A stretch of 64,000 nt of DNA from Gordonia sp. PP30 (GCF_023100845.1 NZ_CP095864.1:2108001-2172000), one strand, 5' to 3'. Shown: positions 8,668-17,645, counted from the stretch's first letter. A program made the numbers and translations. The notes: a model not told the origin generated them from the sequence alone.

Positions 8668-9534
8668 CTAGGACGGTTCCGGCTCACCGCCGACGCACGC
8701 TGCCGGGGTGAAACGCACCGATCGCGCGGCGGGCGTCTCGTCGTCGGCGAGGGCCGGCGACGACCAGTCGAGGGACGCGGTGCCGGTCAGGTGCAGCCGC
8801 GACCCGGCGCCGTCGACGACGAGCAGCGCGGCGGCCGGGTCGACGGCGATGTTGCCGAGACTGTTGAACACGTTGTTTCCCGGGTAGTCGGGCCACCAGA
8901 GGCCGTCGCCGTCGGCCCGGAGGAAGCCGGGGTCGCCGCCGCGGTGCGAGGTGTCCAGGCCGCCGGTCGGGTGCGTGGTGCCGAGGATGAACGTGCCCGC
9001 GCCGGTGACGACGTCCCGCTGGCGTCCGTCGAGGGCGGCGGACCGGGTGTACCGCAGCGGCGCATCGGCCGGGCCGGGTTCGGCGAGCTCGCGATGGATG
9101 TACTTCGGGCAGTTGCCGTACGCCTGGGCGACGGCGATTCGCAGGCCGTCACCGGAGTTCACGAGCGTGCCGTTGACGCGGAGTCGCCGGCGCGCGGCGA
9201 AATCGATGAGCAGGACCCCGATCGGCTGTCCGGCCGCGAGGGCGTGCAGCGGGTCGCCCGGGAGCGGTGCGGCGCCGACCGCGAGTACCGAATCCTCGGC
9301 CCGGCAGAAGCCCGGATCACCGACGACGACCGTCGTCCACAGGGTGCCCGCGTCGTCGCGTGCGGTGAGGAAGACCGAGGTCCGCGCCGCGGCGAACCGC
9401 GTCATGCCGGGGCTGAACGCGTCCTGCTCCAGCATCCGCGCGAGGCGGGCGGCCTCCGCCGTCAGCCCCGCGCGCCGCTGAACGTCGAGTTCGCCGTCGT
9501 GGAAGACGGCCGCCCGCTCAGTCGAAGAAGCCAC
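8668..9534 (-). CDS. Pyridoxamine 5'-phosphate oxidase-like FMN-binding protein
   Basis: A protein of about 288 residues of the PNPOx-like split-barrel group. Recognisable parts are SPGMTRFAAARTSVFLTARD (N-terminal), GNCPKYIHRE (middle, a Cys-Pro-Lys motif common in this long branch) and FNSLGNIAVDPAAALLVVD (near the C-terminus). Long members with the CPKY motif are often annotated as flavin-nucleotide-binding proteins of unknown substrate. The start is uncertain: GTG at 9534 overlaps the previous gene by 17 bp, and an ATG at 9561 is an alternative. It is cotranscribed with the upstream VOC gene. Confidence 0.75.
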   Translation of the reverse strand: MASSTERAAVFHDGELDVQRRAGLTAEAARLARMLEQDAFSPGMTRFAAARTSVFLTARDDAGTLWTTVVVGDPGFCRAEDSVLAVGAAPLPGDPLHALAAGQPIGVLLIDFAARRRLRVNGTLVNSGDGLRIAVAQAYGNCPKYIHRELAEPGPADAPLRYTRSAALDGRQRDVVTGAGTFILGTTHPTGGLDTSHRGGDPGFLRADGDGLWWPDYPGNNVFNSLGNIAVDPAAALLVVDGAGSRLHLTGTASLDWSSPALADDETPAARSVRFTPAACVGGEPEPS

Positions 9535-9991
9535 AGGAGGGTGTCGCACCGGCGACGGCATCGGCGGTCGGCACCCCGTCCGGAGCGCAGACCTCCAGCC
9601 GCAGGCCGTCGGGATCGAGGAAGAAGAAGCCGCCGGACGAGAACGCGTCACTGTGCGGAATGATCTCGCCGTCGTACAGCAGTTCGGCACCCGCGTCCTG
9701 CACGCGGGCCCGCAGCCGCTCGACCTCGTCGACCGAATCGACGTGCAGGGCCAGATGGTGCAGACCCGGATTCCCGGTCGAGAAGCGGCCGTCGCTCTGC
9801 TCCCAGAGCGTGATCGCGAGCTTGTCGAGGAAGACCTCGGAGGCGACGTTCGGGTCGCCGAGGAAGGCGAACTTCTGGCCGTCCTCGTCGGACCGGCCGA
9901 GCACCTCGAAGCCGAGGACGCCGGTGTAGAAGGCGATCGAACGATCGAGATCGGTGACATTGAGGCCGATGTGGCCGGTGTGCAGTGGCAT
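9518..9991 (-). CDS. VOC (glyoxalase/dioxygenase superfamily) protein
   Basis: A 157-residue vicinal-oxygen-chelate protein with two beta-alpha-beta-beta-beta modules: HIGLNVTDLDRSIAFYTGVLGFEVL at the N-terminus and HHLALHVDSVDEVERL plus FFFLDPDGLRLEVCAP later. Candidate metal ligands are H7 in HIGLN, H78/H79 in LHHLALH and the Glu in RLEVCAP, so it probably binds a divalent metal. The substrate is unknown. It is divergent from a CGNR-type regulator, and the 59-bp region between them has the imperfect dyad CTAACC...GGTTAG (10018-10048) that could be its operator. Confidence 0.8.
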   Translation of the reverse strand: MPLHTGHIGLNVTDLDRSIAFYTGVLGFEVLGRSDEDGQKFAFLGDPNVASEVFLDKLAITLWEQSDGRFSTGNPGLHHLALHVDSVDEVERLRARVQDAGAELLYDGEIIPHSDAFSSGGFFFLDPDGLRLEVCAPDGVPTADAVAGATPSCGFFD

Positions 9992-10017
9992 GATGGCTCC
10001 TGAGATCGGGCGGGCGA

Positions 10018-10048
10018 CTAACCGTCTTAACAACGTATAGCGGGTTAG
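10018..10048. promoter_or_regulatory. Dyad between divergent VOC and CGNR genes
   Basis: The arms CTAACC (10018-10023) and GGTTAG (10043-10048) surround an A/T-rich centre that includes TATAGC, a plausible -10 for the CGNR gene. Position and symmetry suggest an operator for the CGNR regulator. Confidence 0.35.
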
Positions 10049-10050
10049 GA

Positions 10051-10656
10051 ATGGATCGACAGGGGAATCCGGAATTCGTCTTTCTCGCGGGTGACCCGGC
10101 GCTGGACCTGGTGAACACAGTGATGGTGATCGGCGGCGCGCCGGCCGACCTGCTCGACGGCCCCGGCGCACTCGCCGCATGGGTGGGCGCGTCCGGACTC
10201 GCGGCCCGATTCGGCACTCCGGTGGAGATCAGCCCGGCGGTGTACGCACAGGTGATCGGGCTGCGGACGGCGGTGAAGGCGGTCGTCGGCGCGGTGGCGG
10301 CCGGCGATCCGGTGCCGAACGCCGAACTGGACGTGCTGAACGACGCGCTGGTGGCTGCGCCGGGCACGCGGCTGCGGCGGGCATCCGGCGGCGCCCTGAC
10401 CCGCGAGACGGTGATCGACCTGTCCCGGGATACGCGGTGGCTTCCGTGGCTCCTGGCCGACGCCGCGGCGGCGCTGCTCACCGGTGACGCGGCCGGCCGG
10501 ATCCGGCGCTGCGCCAATCACGTCACCTGCGTGCTGATGTTCGTCGACACCTCGCGGAGCCGGAGCCGCCGCTGGTGCAGCATGGAACTCTGCGGCAACC
10601 GGAGCAAGGTGGCCGCGCACGCCGCCCGGTCGCGTGATCGGGTGGCGCAGACGTAA
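10051..10656 (+). CDS. CGNR zinc-finger transcriptional regulator
   Basis: A 201-residue protein of the ABATE/CGNR family. The N-terminal half (FLAGDPALDLVNT) is the ABATE domain, thought to bind a ligand. The C-terminal zinc finger contains CANHVTCVLMFVDTSRSRSRRWCSMELCGNRSKV when read across ~154-190, with four zinc cysteines and the diagnostic CGNR. Members are stress- or ligand-responsive regulators, usually acting on adjacent genes; here the divergent VOC/PPOX pair is the obvious target. Confidence 0.88.
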   Translation: MDRQGNPEFVFLAGDPALDLVNTVMVIGGAPADLLDGPGALAAWVGASGLAARFGTPVEISPAVYAQVIGLRTAVKAVVGAVAAGDPVPNAELDVLNDALVAAPGTRLRRASGGALTRETVIDLSRDTRWLPWLLADAAAALLTGDAAGRIRRCANHVTCVLMFVDTSRSRSRRWCSMELCGNRSKVAAHAARSRDRVAQT

Positions 10657-10673
10657 GCGAGGGGCGGGGAGGC

Positions 10674-12083
10674 TCAGCCCTCACCGATCAGCGTCTTCTT
10701 GGTGACCTTCCCCATCGCGTTGCGGGGGAGCGACGGCACCATCCGGATCTCCCGCGGACGCTTGTGGACCGACAGCGTGGCGGCGACGAAATCGGACAGC
10801 ACCTGCTCGCCGACCGGATCGCCGACCACGAAGGCGACGATGCGTTGCCCGAGATCGGCGTCGGGCAGTCCGACCACGGCCACCTCGGCGACCGCCGGAT
10901 GTGCGAGGAGCGCATGTTCCACCTCGCCCGCGCCGATCCGGAACCCGCCGGACTTGATCATGTCGACCGAGGTGCGGCCGGCGATGCGATGGAAGCCGCC
11001 GGGGTCGATCGCGGCCATGTCGCCGGTGTTGAACCAGCCGTCGGCGGCGAACTCGGCCGCGGTCTTGGCGGGGTTGTTCAGATACCCGTCGAACAGGGTG
11101 TCGCCGCGGATCTGGAGATGGCCCAGGGCGTCGCCGTCGTGCGTCGCGGGCGCACCGGCGTCGTCGACCAGCCGCGTCTGCACGCCGCGGATCGGGAGGC
11201 CGACCCAACCCGGGCGGCGTTCGCCGTCGGCCCGGGTGCTGATGGTGATGAGGGTTTCGCTCATGCCGTAGCGCTCGACCGGCGGGTGACCGGTCAGGTC
11301 GCGCAGGCGCTCGAAGACGGGGACCGGAAGCGGGGCGCTGCCCGAGACGAGCAGCCGGGCGCCGGCGAGCGCTCGGGCACCGGCCTCGTCGGCCGTGATT
11401 CGGGACCAGACGGTCGGCACGCCGAAGTAGAGGGTGCCGCGGGCCCGCGCGTAACCCTCGGGAGTCGGCCGCACGGTGTGCACCAGGGGCGAGCCGTGCC
11501 GCAGCGCGCCGAACACGCCGAGGACCAGGCCGTGGACGTGGAACAGTGGGAGCCCGTGCACGAGCGTGTCGTCGGCGGTCCACTGCCACGCCTCGCCGAG
11601 TCCGTCCAGCCCGGCGGCGACGGCCGACCGGGACAGGACGACACCCTTCGGCGCGCCCGTGGTGCCGGAGGTGTACATGATCAGCGCCGTCGATCCGGGA
11701 TCGGGTTCGGGCCACGACGCGTCGGAGCGGGCCGCCGGGTCGACCGGCACCGCGGGGATCGCCTCACCGTCGGCGGGCCGGCCGAGGAGCAGCTCCGCGC
11801 CGGAATCGGTGAGGATGTGATGACGCTCGGCCGGACCGGAATCCGGCGGCAGGGGGACCGCGGGGACTCCGGCGGCGAGGCAGCCGGTGAATGCGATGAC
11901 GGTGTCCAGTGACGGTGTGGCATCGACGGCGACGGCCGCTGCTCCGCGGACCCGATCCGCCACCGCCGCGGCGGCACCGGCGAGCTCGGCGCGCGTGAGC
12001 GTGTCGTCGCCGACGGTCACCGCGGGGGTGCCGTCGGCGGTCGCCAGTGCGGTGAGCAAGGGAGCGGGTGCGCTGCGGTTCAT
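10674..12083 (-). CDS. AMP-forming acyl-CoA synthetase (malonyl-CoA synthetase-like)
   Basis: A 469-residue ANL-superfamily ligase. The P-loop-like motif A3 is MYTSGTTGAPKGVVLS (~150), LFHVHGLVLG follows, A5 is RYGMSETL, A7 is WFNTGDMA, A8 IAGRTSVDMIKSGGFRIGAGEVE, and the catalytic A10 lysine is in RNAMGKVTKK. At 469 residues it is short for fatty-acyl ligases and similar to malonyl-CoA/MatB-type enzymes (LPLFHVHGL is typical of those). The start at ATG 12083 precedes LTALATADG. The substrate remains inferred. Confidence 0.8.
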   Translation of the reverse strand: MNRSAPAPLLTALATADGTPAVTVGDDTLTRAELAGAAAAVADRVRGAAAVAVDATPSLDTVIAFTGCLAAGVPAVPLPPDSGPAERHHILTDSGAELLLGRPADGEAIPAVPVDPAARSDASWPEPDPGSTALIMYTSGTTGAPKGVVLSRSAVAAGLDGLGEAWQWTADDTLVHGLPLFHVHGLVLGVFGALRHGSPLVHTVRPTPEGYARARGTLYFGVPTVWSRITADEAGARALAGARLLVSGSAPLPVPVFERLRDLTGHPPVERYGMSETLITISTRADGERRPGWVGLPIRGVQTRLVDDAGAPATHDGDALGHLQIRGDTLFDGYLNNPAKTAAEFAADGWFNTGDMAAIDPGGFHRIAGRTSVDMIKSGGFRIGAGEVEHALLAHPAVAEVAVVGLPDADLGQRIVAFVVGDPVGEQVLSDFVAATLSVHKRPREIRMVPSLPRNAMGKVTKKTLIGEG

Positions 12084-12153
12084 CGTTGCCTCGTTCCGTG
12101 CGGGCCGGCGGACGGGGAAGCCGCCGACGCTGACGAACATTCTGCCCGCTCGC

Positions 12154-13005
12154 CTACGGGGTGTACTTGATCCAGTCGACGGTGACGGTCGCATCGTTCG
12201 CGGTGTCACCGTCGACCGGACCGGGCCAGTCACCGCCGACGGCGAGGTTCAGGATCATGAAGACGGGCTTGTCGAACACCCACTTCTGATCGGCGCTCAG
12301 TGACGACTTGGTGATCGTGTGGAACGGTGCGCCGTCGAAGAGGAAGCTGATCTTCGACGAGGTCTTGGTGACGCCGTAGGTGTGAAACTGCGACGGATCG
12401 ATGTTCTTGACGTCGGATCCGTTCTGGTACCGGCCGGCGAGCGGCGCAAAGATGCCGCCGAGCGCACTCAGGTCCAGCGAGCCGGTGCTCAGGCCGCCGG
12501 TCGACGTCGGACCGTGGATCCCCACGTGCACGAAGTCGCTGCCGGTGATGTGCTCGGCGATGTCGACCTCGCCGCTCTGCGGAAAGCCCGCGCTGTAGAT
12601 GTCGGTACCGAGCAGCCAGAATCCGGTGTGCAGGCCCTTGCCCATCGGCATCTTCATCCGCGCCGTCAGCGTGCCGTAGGTGAAGGTGAACTTGTCGAAT
12701 GTGTTCAGCCGCGCTGACGTCCAGTTCCCGCCGTCGTTCCGCGCTTGGATCAGCAGGTTGCCCTGGCCGTCGAGGCGGGAGTTCTGGCGGGAGTTGGTGT
12801 AGGTCTGCTTCTCGTTGTTGCCCCAGCCGCCGCCACCGGTCTCGTAGTTCCAGGTGGCGCAGTTCGGGGCGGCCCCGGCGGCACCGTTGAAGTCCTCGGT
12901 GAACGCGGTGTCGGCGTGTGCCGACCCGGCACTGAGGGACAGCGCCGTGGCGACGAGCCCGGTGACAAGGAGACCATGCGGCGCCGACTTCAGAGAGATT
13001 TGCAT
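12154..13005 (-). CDS. Secreted glycoside hydrolase family 16 (endo-beta-1,3-glucanase-like)
   Basis: A 283-residue secreted enzyme. The signal peptide runs to about SAGSAHA-D (residues 1-31). The mature protein is one GH16 beta-jelly-roll: WNYETGGGGWGNNEKQTYT near the start, the catalytic signature SGEVDIAEH (ExDxxE, nucleophile and acid/base glutamates) and WPGPVDGD with VDWIKY at the end. GH16 enzymes cleave beta-1,3 or beta-1,3/1,4 glucans and related polymers. There is no carbohydrate-binding module. It has its own promoter region (13006-13193) and no obvious partner genes. Confidence 0.9.
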   Translation of the reverse strand: MQISLKSAPHGLLVTGLVATALSLSAGSAHADTAFTEDFNGAAGAAPNCATWNYETGGGGWGNNEKQTYTNSRQNSRLDGQGNLLIQARNDGGNWTSARLNTFDKFTFTYGTLTARMKMPMGKGLHTGFWLLGTDIYSAGFPQSGEVDIAEHITGSDFVHVGIHGPTSTGGLSTGSLDLSALGGIFAPLAGRYQNGSDVKNIDPSQFHTYGVTKTSSKISFLFDGAPFHTITKSSLSADQKWVFDKPVFMILNLAVGGDWPGPVDGDTANDATVTVDWIKYTP

Positions 13006-13193
13006 AGGGTAGACTTACCACACTATTCGTGGCGTATGAGAAGTCGATTGATCCAGCCGGCCGGCGGCCGCACCCGACCTCCGGAGAGTCGGAGCCCCGG
13101 GTGTCGTGCGGAAGTTGCCCGCAGCCGAAAAGGGACCGCCCCACGTAACGTCACAGTGACGAAATGTAAGGGAGTGGGCCCGGAGGGCCGAGG

Positions 13194-13385
13194 GTGTGGG
13201 TATGCATCGCGGTGTTCGCGGTGTTGCCGTTCTGTCTGATTCCTACGTTCCGGAACAAGACGATCAGCGCGGAAGGGACATTTGTCCGCACGGTTCTCGT
13301 CGCGCTCGTCGAAGGTGGCCTGGTGGTGATCCTGGTCGGCCTGCTCATCGTGACGATGCCGGCTGTGCCGAGATTCGCCAGCTGA
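13194..13385 (+). CDS. Possible small membrane protein, 63 aa
   Basis: A GTG-initiated frame encodes two hydrophobic segments (VCIAVFAVLPFCLIP and TVLVALVEGGLVVILVGLLIV) separated by a short polar loop with lysine and glutamate. This looks like a real small helical-hairpin membrane protein, but it has no recognised family, no strong ribosome-binding site, and it lies between convergent or divergent genes. Low-to-moderate confidence. Confidence 0.35.
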   Translation: MWVCIAVFAVLPFCLIPTFRNKTISAEGTFVRTVLVALVEGGLVVILVGLLIVTMPAVPRFAS

Positions 13386-13462
13386 GCGCTTGGGCCTTGA
13401 GGGCGGTGATCACACGGAATACTGGTAACCACTCGTATCACTTTGTCTCGAGTCCAAACCAG

Positions 13463-13491
13463 CTGAGGCAGGCTCCGAAACCTGCCCTCAG
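13463..13491. terminator. Hairpin at the end of the membrane-protein gene
   Basis: CTGAGGCAGG (13463-13472) pairs with CCTGCCCTCAG (13481-13491) with a one-base bulge and an 8-nt loop. It overlaps the stop of the minus-strand gene at 13488 and could terminate it. Confidence 0.4.
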
Positions 13492-14564
13492 GACGAAAGG
13501 GCAGGGACCGGTTTCGTGTAGCCGTCATCGCTGGCAGTTGGTTTGGGCGGGGCGCTGACCGATCGGCGGTGTCCCACGGCGGTGAGGATCACGCCACCGA
13601 CGATCCACCCGGCGAGTACCAGCCACGATGACGTCGTGTCGGCCTGGGGGAAGTACGACAGTTCACGGACCAGCGTCGCCGATGCACCGGGTGGGAACCA
13701 CTGTCCGATTTCGCCCCATGCTCCGGGGAGGAACTGTGACGGCAACGCGCTTCCCGAGATGGGGTTGGCGAACAGCATCATCACGACCGGGCCGATTGCA
13801 GTACCAGCGCGGCCGATCAGCGCAACGCAGCCGATCATCGGTGCGGCGATAGCGGCGATGGCCACGGCGAAGGCGCCGACGTTGAGTAAGTAGTTGCCCT
13901 GGATCGACCCGAACCAGAGTTGCAGGATGCTGGCGAGGACGATTCCGCCGACGATGGCGTACGTCGTCACTGCGAGGATGCGTCGCCTCGCTCCGACGAT
14001 GACAGTCGAGATGAGGACGCCGCCGATGATGCCGCCGAAGAGCATCGGGAAGAACGCCGAGTTCAGCAGCGCGCCATTGGGGTCTTCGTCGGAGAACGGT
14101 GCAACGTCGGTGAGGGTCACTGTGGGTTCACCGCCCGGTGGGACCCCAGACTGTTGAGCGAGCGCCGACTCCAATGGGGTCGCCAGTTGCGCGACAACCT
14201 CATTGACCGCACCATTGGCCGATGCGGTGAGCACCTCGGGCTGCGCACCGAGGACGATCCCGCCCATGTAGTCGCGAGATTCGATGCCGGCCACCACGGC
14301 GTCTCGATCATCGACGACGGTGACGTCGTAGATCTCACCACTCGAGGACAGTTGTTGCTCGACGGTTGATACCGCTTGTTGGGGTCCGGTGACGGCGATG
14401 GAGATTCCTTGCGGGTCGGCCGTGAGCGCCGGCCATGAGAATGCCAGGACGATGATCGCGATGATTGCGGTCATTCCGGCCGCGATCGAGAGGGTGCGTC
14501 TGACTGAGGTGTCGGGTGGGGCCTCAGGCGCCGGACTGGGGAGGGGATCGGGATGGTGGGACAT
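13488..14564 (-). CDS. ABC-2/YhgE-like integral membrane protein
   Basis: A 358-residue membrane protein with one N-terminal helix (TLSIAAGMTAIIAIIVLAFSW), a ~130-residue extracytoplasmic domain, then five or six helices (MLFGGIIGGVLISTVIVG, YAIVGGIVLASILQLWF, VGAFAVAIAAIAAPMIGCVAL and others). This topology resembles ABC-2-type permeases and YhgE/Pip-like proteins. No ATPase gene adjoins it. It lies next to the TetR-controlled export locus, so a role in envelope transport is possible but unproven. Pro/Ser-rich tails at both ends look disordered. Confidence 0.6.
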   Translation of the reverse strand: MSHHPDPLPSPAPEAPPDTSVRRTLSIAAGMTAIIAIIVLAFSWPALTADPQGISIAVTGPQQAVSTVEQQLSSSGEIYDVTVVDDRDAVVAGIESRDYMGGIVLGAQPEVLTASANGAVNEVVAQLATPLESALAQQSGVPPGGEPTVTLTDVAPFSDEDPNGALLNSAFFPMLFGGIIGGVLISTVIVGARRRILAVTTYAIVGGIVLASILQLWFGSIQGNYLLNVGAFAVAIAAIAAPMIGCVALIGRAGTAIGPVVMMLFANPISGSALPSQFLPGAWGEIGQWFPPGASATLVRELSYFPQADTTSSWLVLAGWIVGGVILTAVGHRRSVSAPPKPTASDDGYTKPVPALSS

Positions 14565-14655
14565 GGGTTGACTCCTGCACGAGTGGGTGGAGGCGGAGCT
14601 AACCTGGGTGGTCGTCGCCTGACCGAGGGTTGAGCGTGGTTTCGTACGCGTGCGG

Positions 14656-15303
14656 TCACGCGACCTGCGTGGCGGAGGTCATCAGCATCTGTTTGCCGAC
14701 CGTGGTGGGATCGTCGAGCATGCGCAGGATCGCGGCCGCGACGTCGGCTCGTTTCGTCCGCGGGGCACGGGGCATCTGGTAGCCGGTAGATGCATCAACG
14801 ATGAGCGGGTTCGGTGTCCCTGGGCCGTCGGCCAGTGGTCCGGGATGCACGGTGGTCCAGTCCAGGCCGCTGTCGACGAGCTGGTCCTCGCCGGTCTTGT
14901 GATCTCGGAAGTTTCCGGCCAGGAACGTGCGGCAACCGAGACGGTATGGGTAGCGGGTGTTTGCGAATGTGTCTCCGACGCCGAGTGCAGACATCACGAT
15001 AATCCGTTGCACACCAGCACTCTCTGCTGCGTCGATGACGGTAGGCACGGCGATCTGCATCAAGGGTTTGCTGGACTCGGTAACCTTCGGGCCCAAGGTG
15101 AGCACTACTGCGTCACATCCCCGGAGGGCTTCGGTCAGTGTGGCGGCGTCGTCGAGTTGCCCACCGACGACGGTCAGATTCGATTGTGTGTCCATCGCGT
15201 CCGGCCGGCGCACGTAGGCGACCACCTCGTGTCCGGCGGCGAGGGCTTGGGTGACGAACTCGCTTCCGGTTCGGCCTGTTGCGCCTAGTACTGCGATTCG
15301 CAT
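14656..15303 (-). CDS. NAD(P)-binding SDR-like oxidoreductase (NmrA/BlvRB type)
   Basis: A 215-residue atypical short-chain dehydrogenase. The N-terminal dinucleotide-binding motif is MRIAVLGATGRTGSEFV (GxxGxxG), followed by RGCDAVVLTLGPKV and a late DWTTVHPGPL motif typical of NAD(P)H-binding proteins. The ATG at 15303 is preceded by AAAAGGAGA. It is divergent from tetR, and its promoter lies inside the two tandem TTGCACT palindromes; a TATAAT (15457-15462, minus strand) fits its -10. It is probably induced together with the two exporters. Confidence 0.82.
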   Translation of the reverse strand: MRIAVLGATGRTGSEFVTQALAAGHEVVAYVRRPDAMDTQSNLTVVGGQLDDAATLTEALRGCDAVVLTLGPKVTESSKPLMQIAVPTVIDAAESAGVQRIIVMSALGVGDTFANTRYPYRLGCRTFLAGNFRDHKTGEDQLVDSGLDWTTVHPGPLADGPGTPNPLIVDASTGYQMPRAPRTKRADVAAAILRMLDDPTTVGKQMLMTSATQVA

Positions 15304-15442
15304 AACGATCTCCTTTTCCTGTTGTCCGAGGTCATCGGACTGATGTCTCTGGCTGCGCAAACTGGGACCGACGATGATCGGCCTCACCGGCGAGGATTGT
15401 CGCCCGCACGTGGCACCACGTGAATTGGTGACCGCGACATTG

Positions 15443-15469
15443 CTTGCACTTTGACTATTATAGTGCAAG
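15443..15469. promoter_or_regulatory. TetR operator 1 (export locus)
   Basis: A perfect inverted repeat, CTTGCACT (15443-15450) and AGTGCAAG (15462-15469), with an 11-bp A/T-rich centre. It covers the minus-strand -10 of the divergent oxidoreductase gene. Together with operator 2 it is the likely binding site of the adjacent TetR protein. Confidence 0.75.
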
Positions 15470-15470
15470 A

Positions 15471-15495
15471 CTTGCACTTGTGTCGAACAGTGCAA
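15471..15495. promoter_or_regulatory. TetR operator 2 (export locus)
   Basis: CTTGCACT (15471-15478) and AGTGCAA (15489-15495) form a second dyad of the same sequence with a 10-bp spacer, ending at the tetR start codon. Binding here would block tetR and pump expression directly (autorepression). Confidence 0.75.
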
Positions 15496-16061
15496 TGACG
15501 AGCAACCGCGAACAGACCGCTACGCGCATTACGCAGTGCGCCCTGGATCTGGCCGAGGAGCGTGGTCTCGACGGCTTCACAATGGATGACCTCGCCAAGT
15601 GCGCGGGCGTATCCCGACGGACGTTGTTCAACTACGTTGAAGGAAAGATGGACGCCGTTCTAGGGGCTCCGACCGCCCCAGATCCGGAGCGGCTCAAAGA
15701 ATTTCGCGCCGGGGGGCCGACCGGACGAATGTCGACCGACATCAAGGGCGTGATCACCGCACTGCTCGACAGCAAGAACTTCAAACCGGACGAACTCGAC
15801 CGACTCCACCGGCTGATCGCCTCAGACGCCCGCCTTCACAAGGCATTGCACGACAAGTTCGCGCGTTTCGCCGACTTCCTGGCGGTGGCCCTACAGGAGA
15901 GGGGCAATGGGCAGCTCAGTGAGCTCCAGGCGCGGGCAGCGGCAACCGCAACACTGTCGCTGTTTGACATCTCACTCAAGGCGTTCGTCGACGATCCGAC
16001 TACCAGCCTTGCTGACCACTTTGTCGCGGCATTCGACGGTGCCGCCGCAATTTTCGCGTGA
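15495..16061 (+). CDS. TetR-family repressor of the export locus
   Basis: A 188-residue regulator. The N-terminal helix-turn-helix is clear: ITQCALDLAEERGLDGFTMDDLAKCAGVSRRTLFNYVEGKMDAV. The C-terminal ligand domain is diverged as usual. I chose ATG 15495; an upstream frame would run through the operators. The mfs gene starts 27 bp downstream and an mmpl gene follows, so tetR-mfs-mmpl look like one operon under autorepression at the tandem palindromes (15443-15495). The inducer is unknown. Confidence 0.85.
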   Translation: MTSNREQTATRITQCALDLAEERGLDGFTMDDLAKCAGVSRRTLFNYVEGKMDAVLGAPTAPDPERLKEFRAGGPTGRMSTDIKGVITALLDSKNFKPDELDRLHRLIASDARLHKALHDKFARFADFLAVALQERGNGQLSELQARAAATATLSLFDISLKAFVDDPTTSLADHFVAAFDGAAAIFA

Positions 16062-16088
16062 TTGCACCGAACCTCAGGAGACCTGCAG

Positions 16089-17606
16089 ATGACCAATCCG
16101 TCGCCCATGTCTGCCGACAAACTCGACCGCAGCGTCATAGTCACCGGCCTCGTCATCGTGGCGGGCATGATCATGGTGGTCCTCGACACCACGATCGTGA
16201 ACGTCGCCCTGGACTCATTGAGTCAAGAACTCGATGCGACGCTGTCGACCACGCAATGGGTGGTCACCGGCTACCTCCTTGCCGTCGCCCTGGTCATACC
16301 GATCACCGGATGGGCGATGGACCGCTTCGGGCCGAAGGCAACTTGGATCGCCGCCGTCACGATGTTTACGATCGGCTCGGCTCTGTGTGCCACGGCGTGG
16401 TCGATCGAGGCACTGATCGTCTTCCGGATCATTCAGGGTCTCGGCGGCGGCATGCTGCTACCAGGCGGCCAGGCCATCATCGCCAAAGCTGCCGGCCCCC
16501 AACGCCTCGGACGTGCCATGAGCATCATCGGCGTCCCCATGCTCCTGGGTCCGGTATTCGGGCCGGTGATCGGCGGCGCTCTCATCGAGTACACCAGTTG
16601 GCACTGGATCTTCCTGGTCAACGTTCCGGTCGGCATTCTCGCTGTCGCACTCGCCGTTTGGAAACTGCCGTCCGGCGGCTCCCTCGACGATGCCGGACGG
16701 CTCGACTACCGCGGCCTCGCTCTACTGTCCGGGAGCCTGGTGTGCCTGCTCTACGGACTGTCCCTGGCCAGTTCCCGAGGAGGATTCGGAGACTGGACGG
16801 TGTGGGCATGGCTCGCCGGCGGCGCGGCCGGTCTTGCTCTCTACACCTGGCACAGTCTGTCCAAGGGTCCGTCATCCATCATTGACGTCCGCCTACTCAA
16901 GGACCGCCTCTTCGCGAGCGGGACGATCGCGGTTTTCCTCGTCGCGATCGGGATGTTCGGCGGCATGCTGCTCCTGCCGCTGTACTACCAGACCGCACGT
17001 GGGGAGGGGGCGCTCGCCGCAGGTCTGCTACTTGCACCCCAAGGCCTGGGCGCGATCGTCGCGATGGTGATCGGCGGCCGGCTCACCGACCGAATCGGTG
17101 CCGGATGGGTTGTGCCCGTGGGCGTAACACTGGCGTTGATCGGTACCTTGCCATTCACCCAGGTGGCCGCCGACACCTCCTACGTGTGGCTGAGCGTGGC
17201 ACTGTTCGTGCGCGGAATGGGTCTCGGCGCGGTGATGATGCCGACGATCGCTGCGGCCTATACCAACCTCCCTGAGCACGTGGTGTCACGGGCGGCGCCG
17301 ACCTTGTCGGCCATTCAGCAGGTCGGCGCATCGTTGGGCAGCGCACTGCTCGTGACAGCACTGACCCAGCGTTTCACCCACAACCTCACCGATCACGGCA
17401 TCGCGCCGTCGGGCGGTGGCACCGACCAGATCAGTTCCGTGCCACCCGAGGCGATGTCGACCGTCAGCCCTCTGCTGTCCGACGCGTTCGGGTTCGCGTT
17501 CTGGGTGGCGTTCGCGCTGACCGCCGTCATCTTCATTCCCGCAATGTTTCTTCCGAGACACGGAAAGGCGCGGGGCCAGTCGGCGCCCGCGGCTCCCGGT
17601 CTGTAG
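16089..17606 (+). CDS. MFS drug exporter, DHA2 (EmrB/QacA) family
   Basis: A 505-residue, 14-helix proton antiporter. The first helix region contains VVLDTTIVNVAL, the signature of DHA2 pumps, and motif C is present as LLGPVFGPVIGGAL (~155-168). GWAMDRFGPKATW corresponds to motif A in the 2-3 loop. Such proteins export amphipathic drugs, dyes or antibiotics. It follows tetR closely with an AGGAGA ribosome-binding site and precedes an MMPL transporter, so both exporters probably respond to the same signal. Confidence 0.9.
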   Translation: MTNPSPMSADKLDRSVIVTGLVIVAGMIMVVLDTTIVNVALDSLSQELDATLSTTQWVVTGYLLAVALVIPITGWAMDRFGPKATWIAAVTMFTIGSALCATAWSIEALIVFRIIQGLGGGMLLPGGQAIIAKAAGPQRLGRAMSIIGVPMLLGPVFGPVIGGALIEYTSWHWIFLVNVPVGILAVALAVWKLPSGGSLDDAGRLDYRGLALLSGSLVCLLYGLSLASSRGGFGDWTVWAWLAGGAAGLALYTWHSLSKGPSSIIDVRLLKDRLFASGTIAVFLVAIGMFGGMLLLPLYYQTARGEGALAAGLLLAPQGLGAIVAMVIGGRLTDRIGAGWVVPVGVTLALIGTLPFTQVAADTSYVWLSVALFVRGMGLGAVMMPTIAAAYTNLPEHVVSRAAPTLSAIQQVGASLGSALLVTALTQRFTHNLTDHGIAPSGGGTDQISSVPPEAMSTVSPLLSDAFGFAFWVAFALTAVIFIPAMFLPRHGKARGQSAPAAPGL

Positions 17607-17645
17607 CGACCACGCATCTGACAGCGATCTTCGAAAGGCATCACC

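Noticed and set aside
8284..9663. 459-codon plus-strand frame
   Set aside because: Antisense to the AhpD-like and PPOX-like genes; no domain and strongly biased composition.
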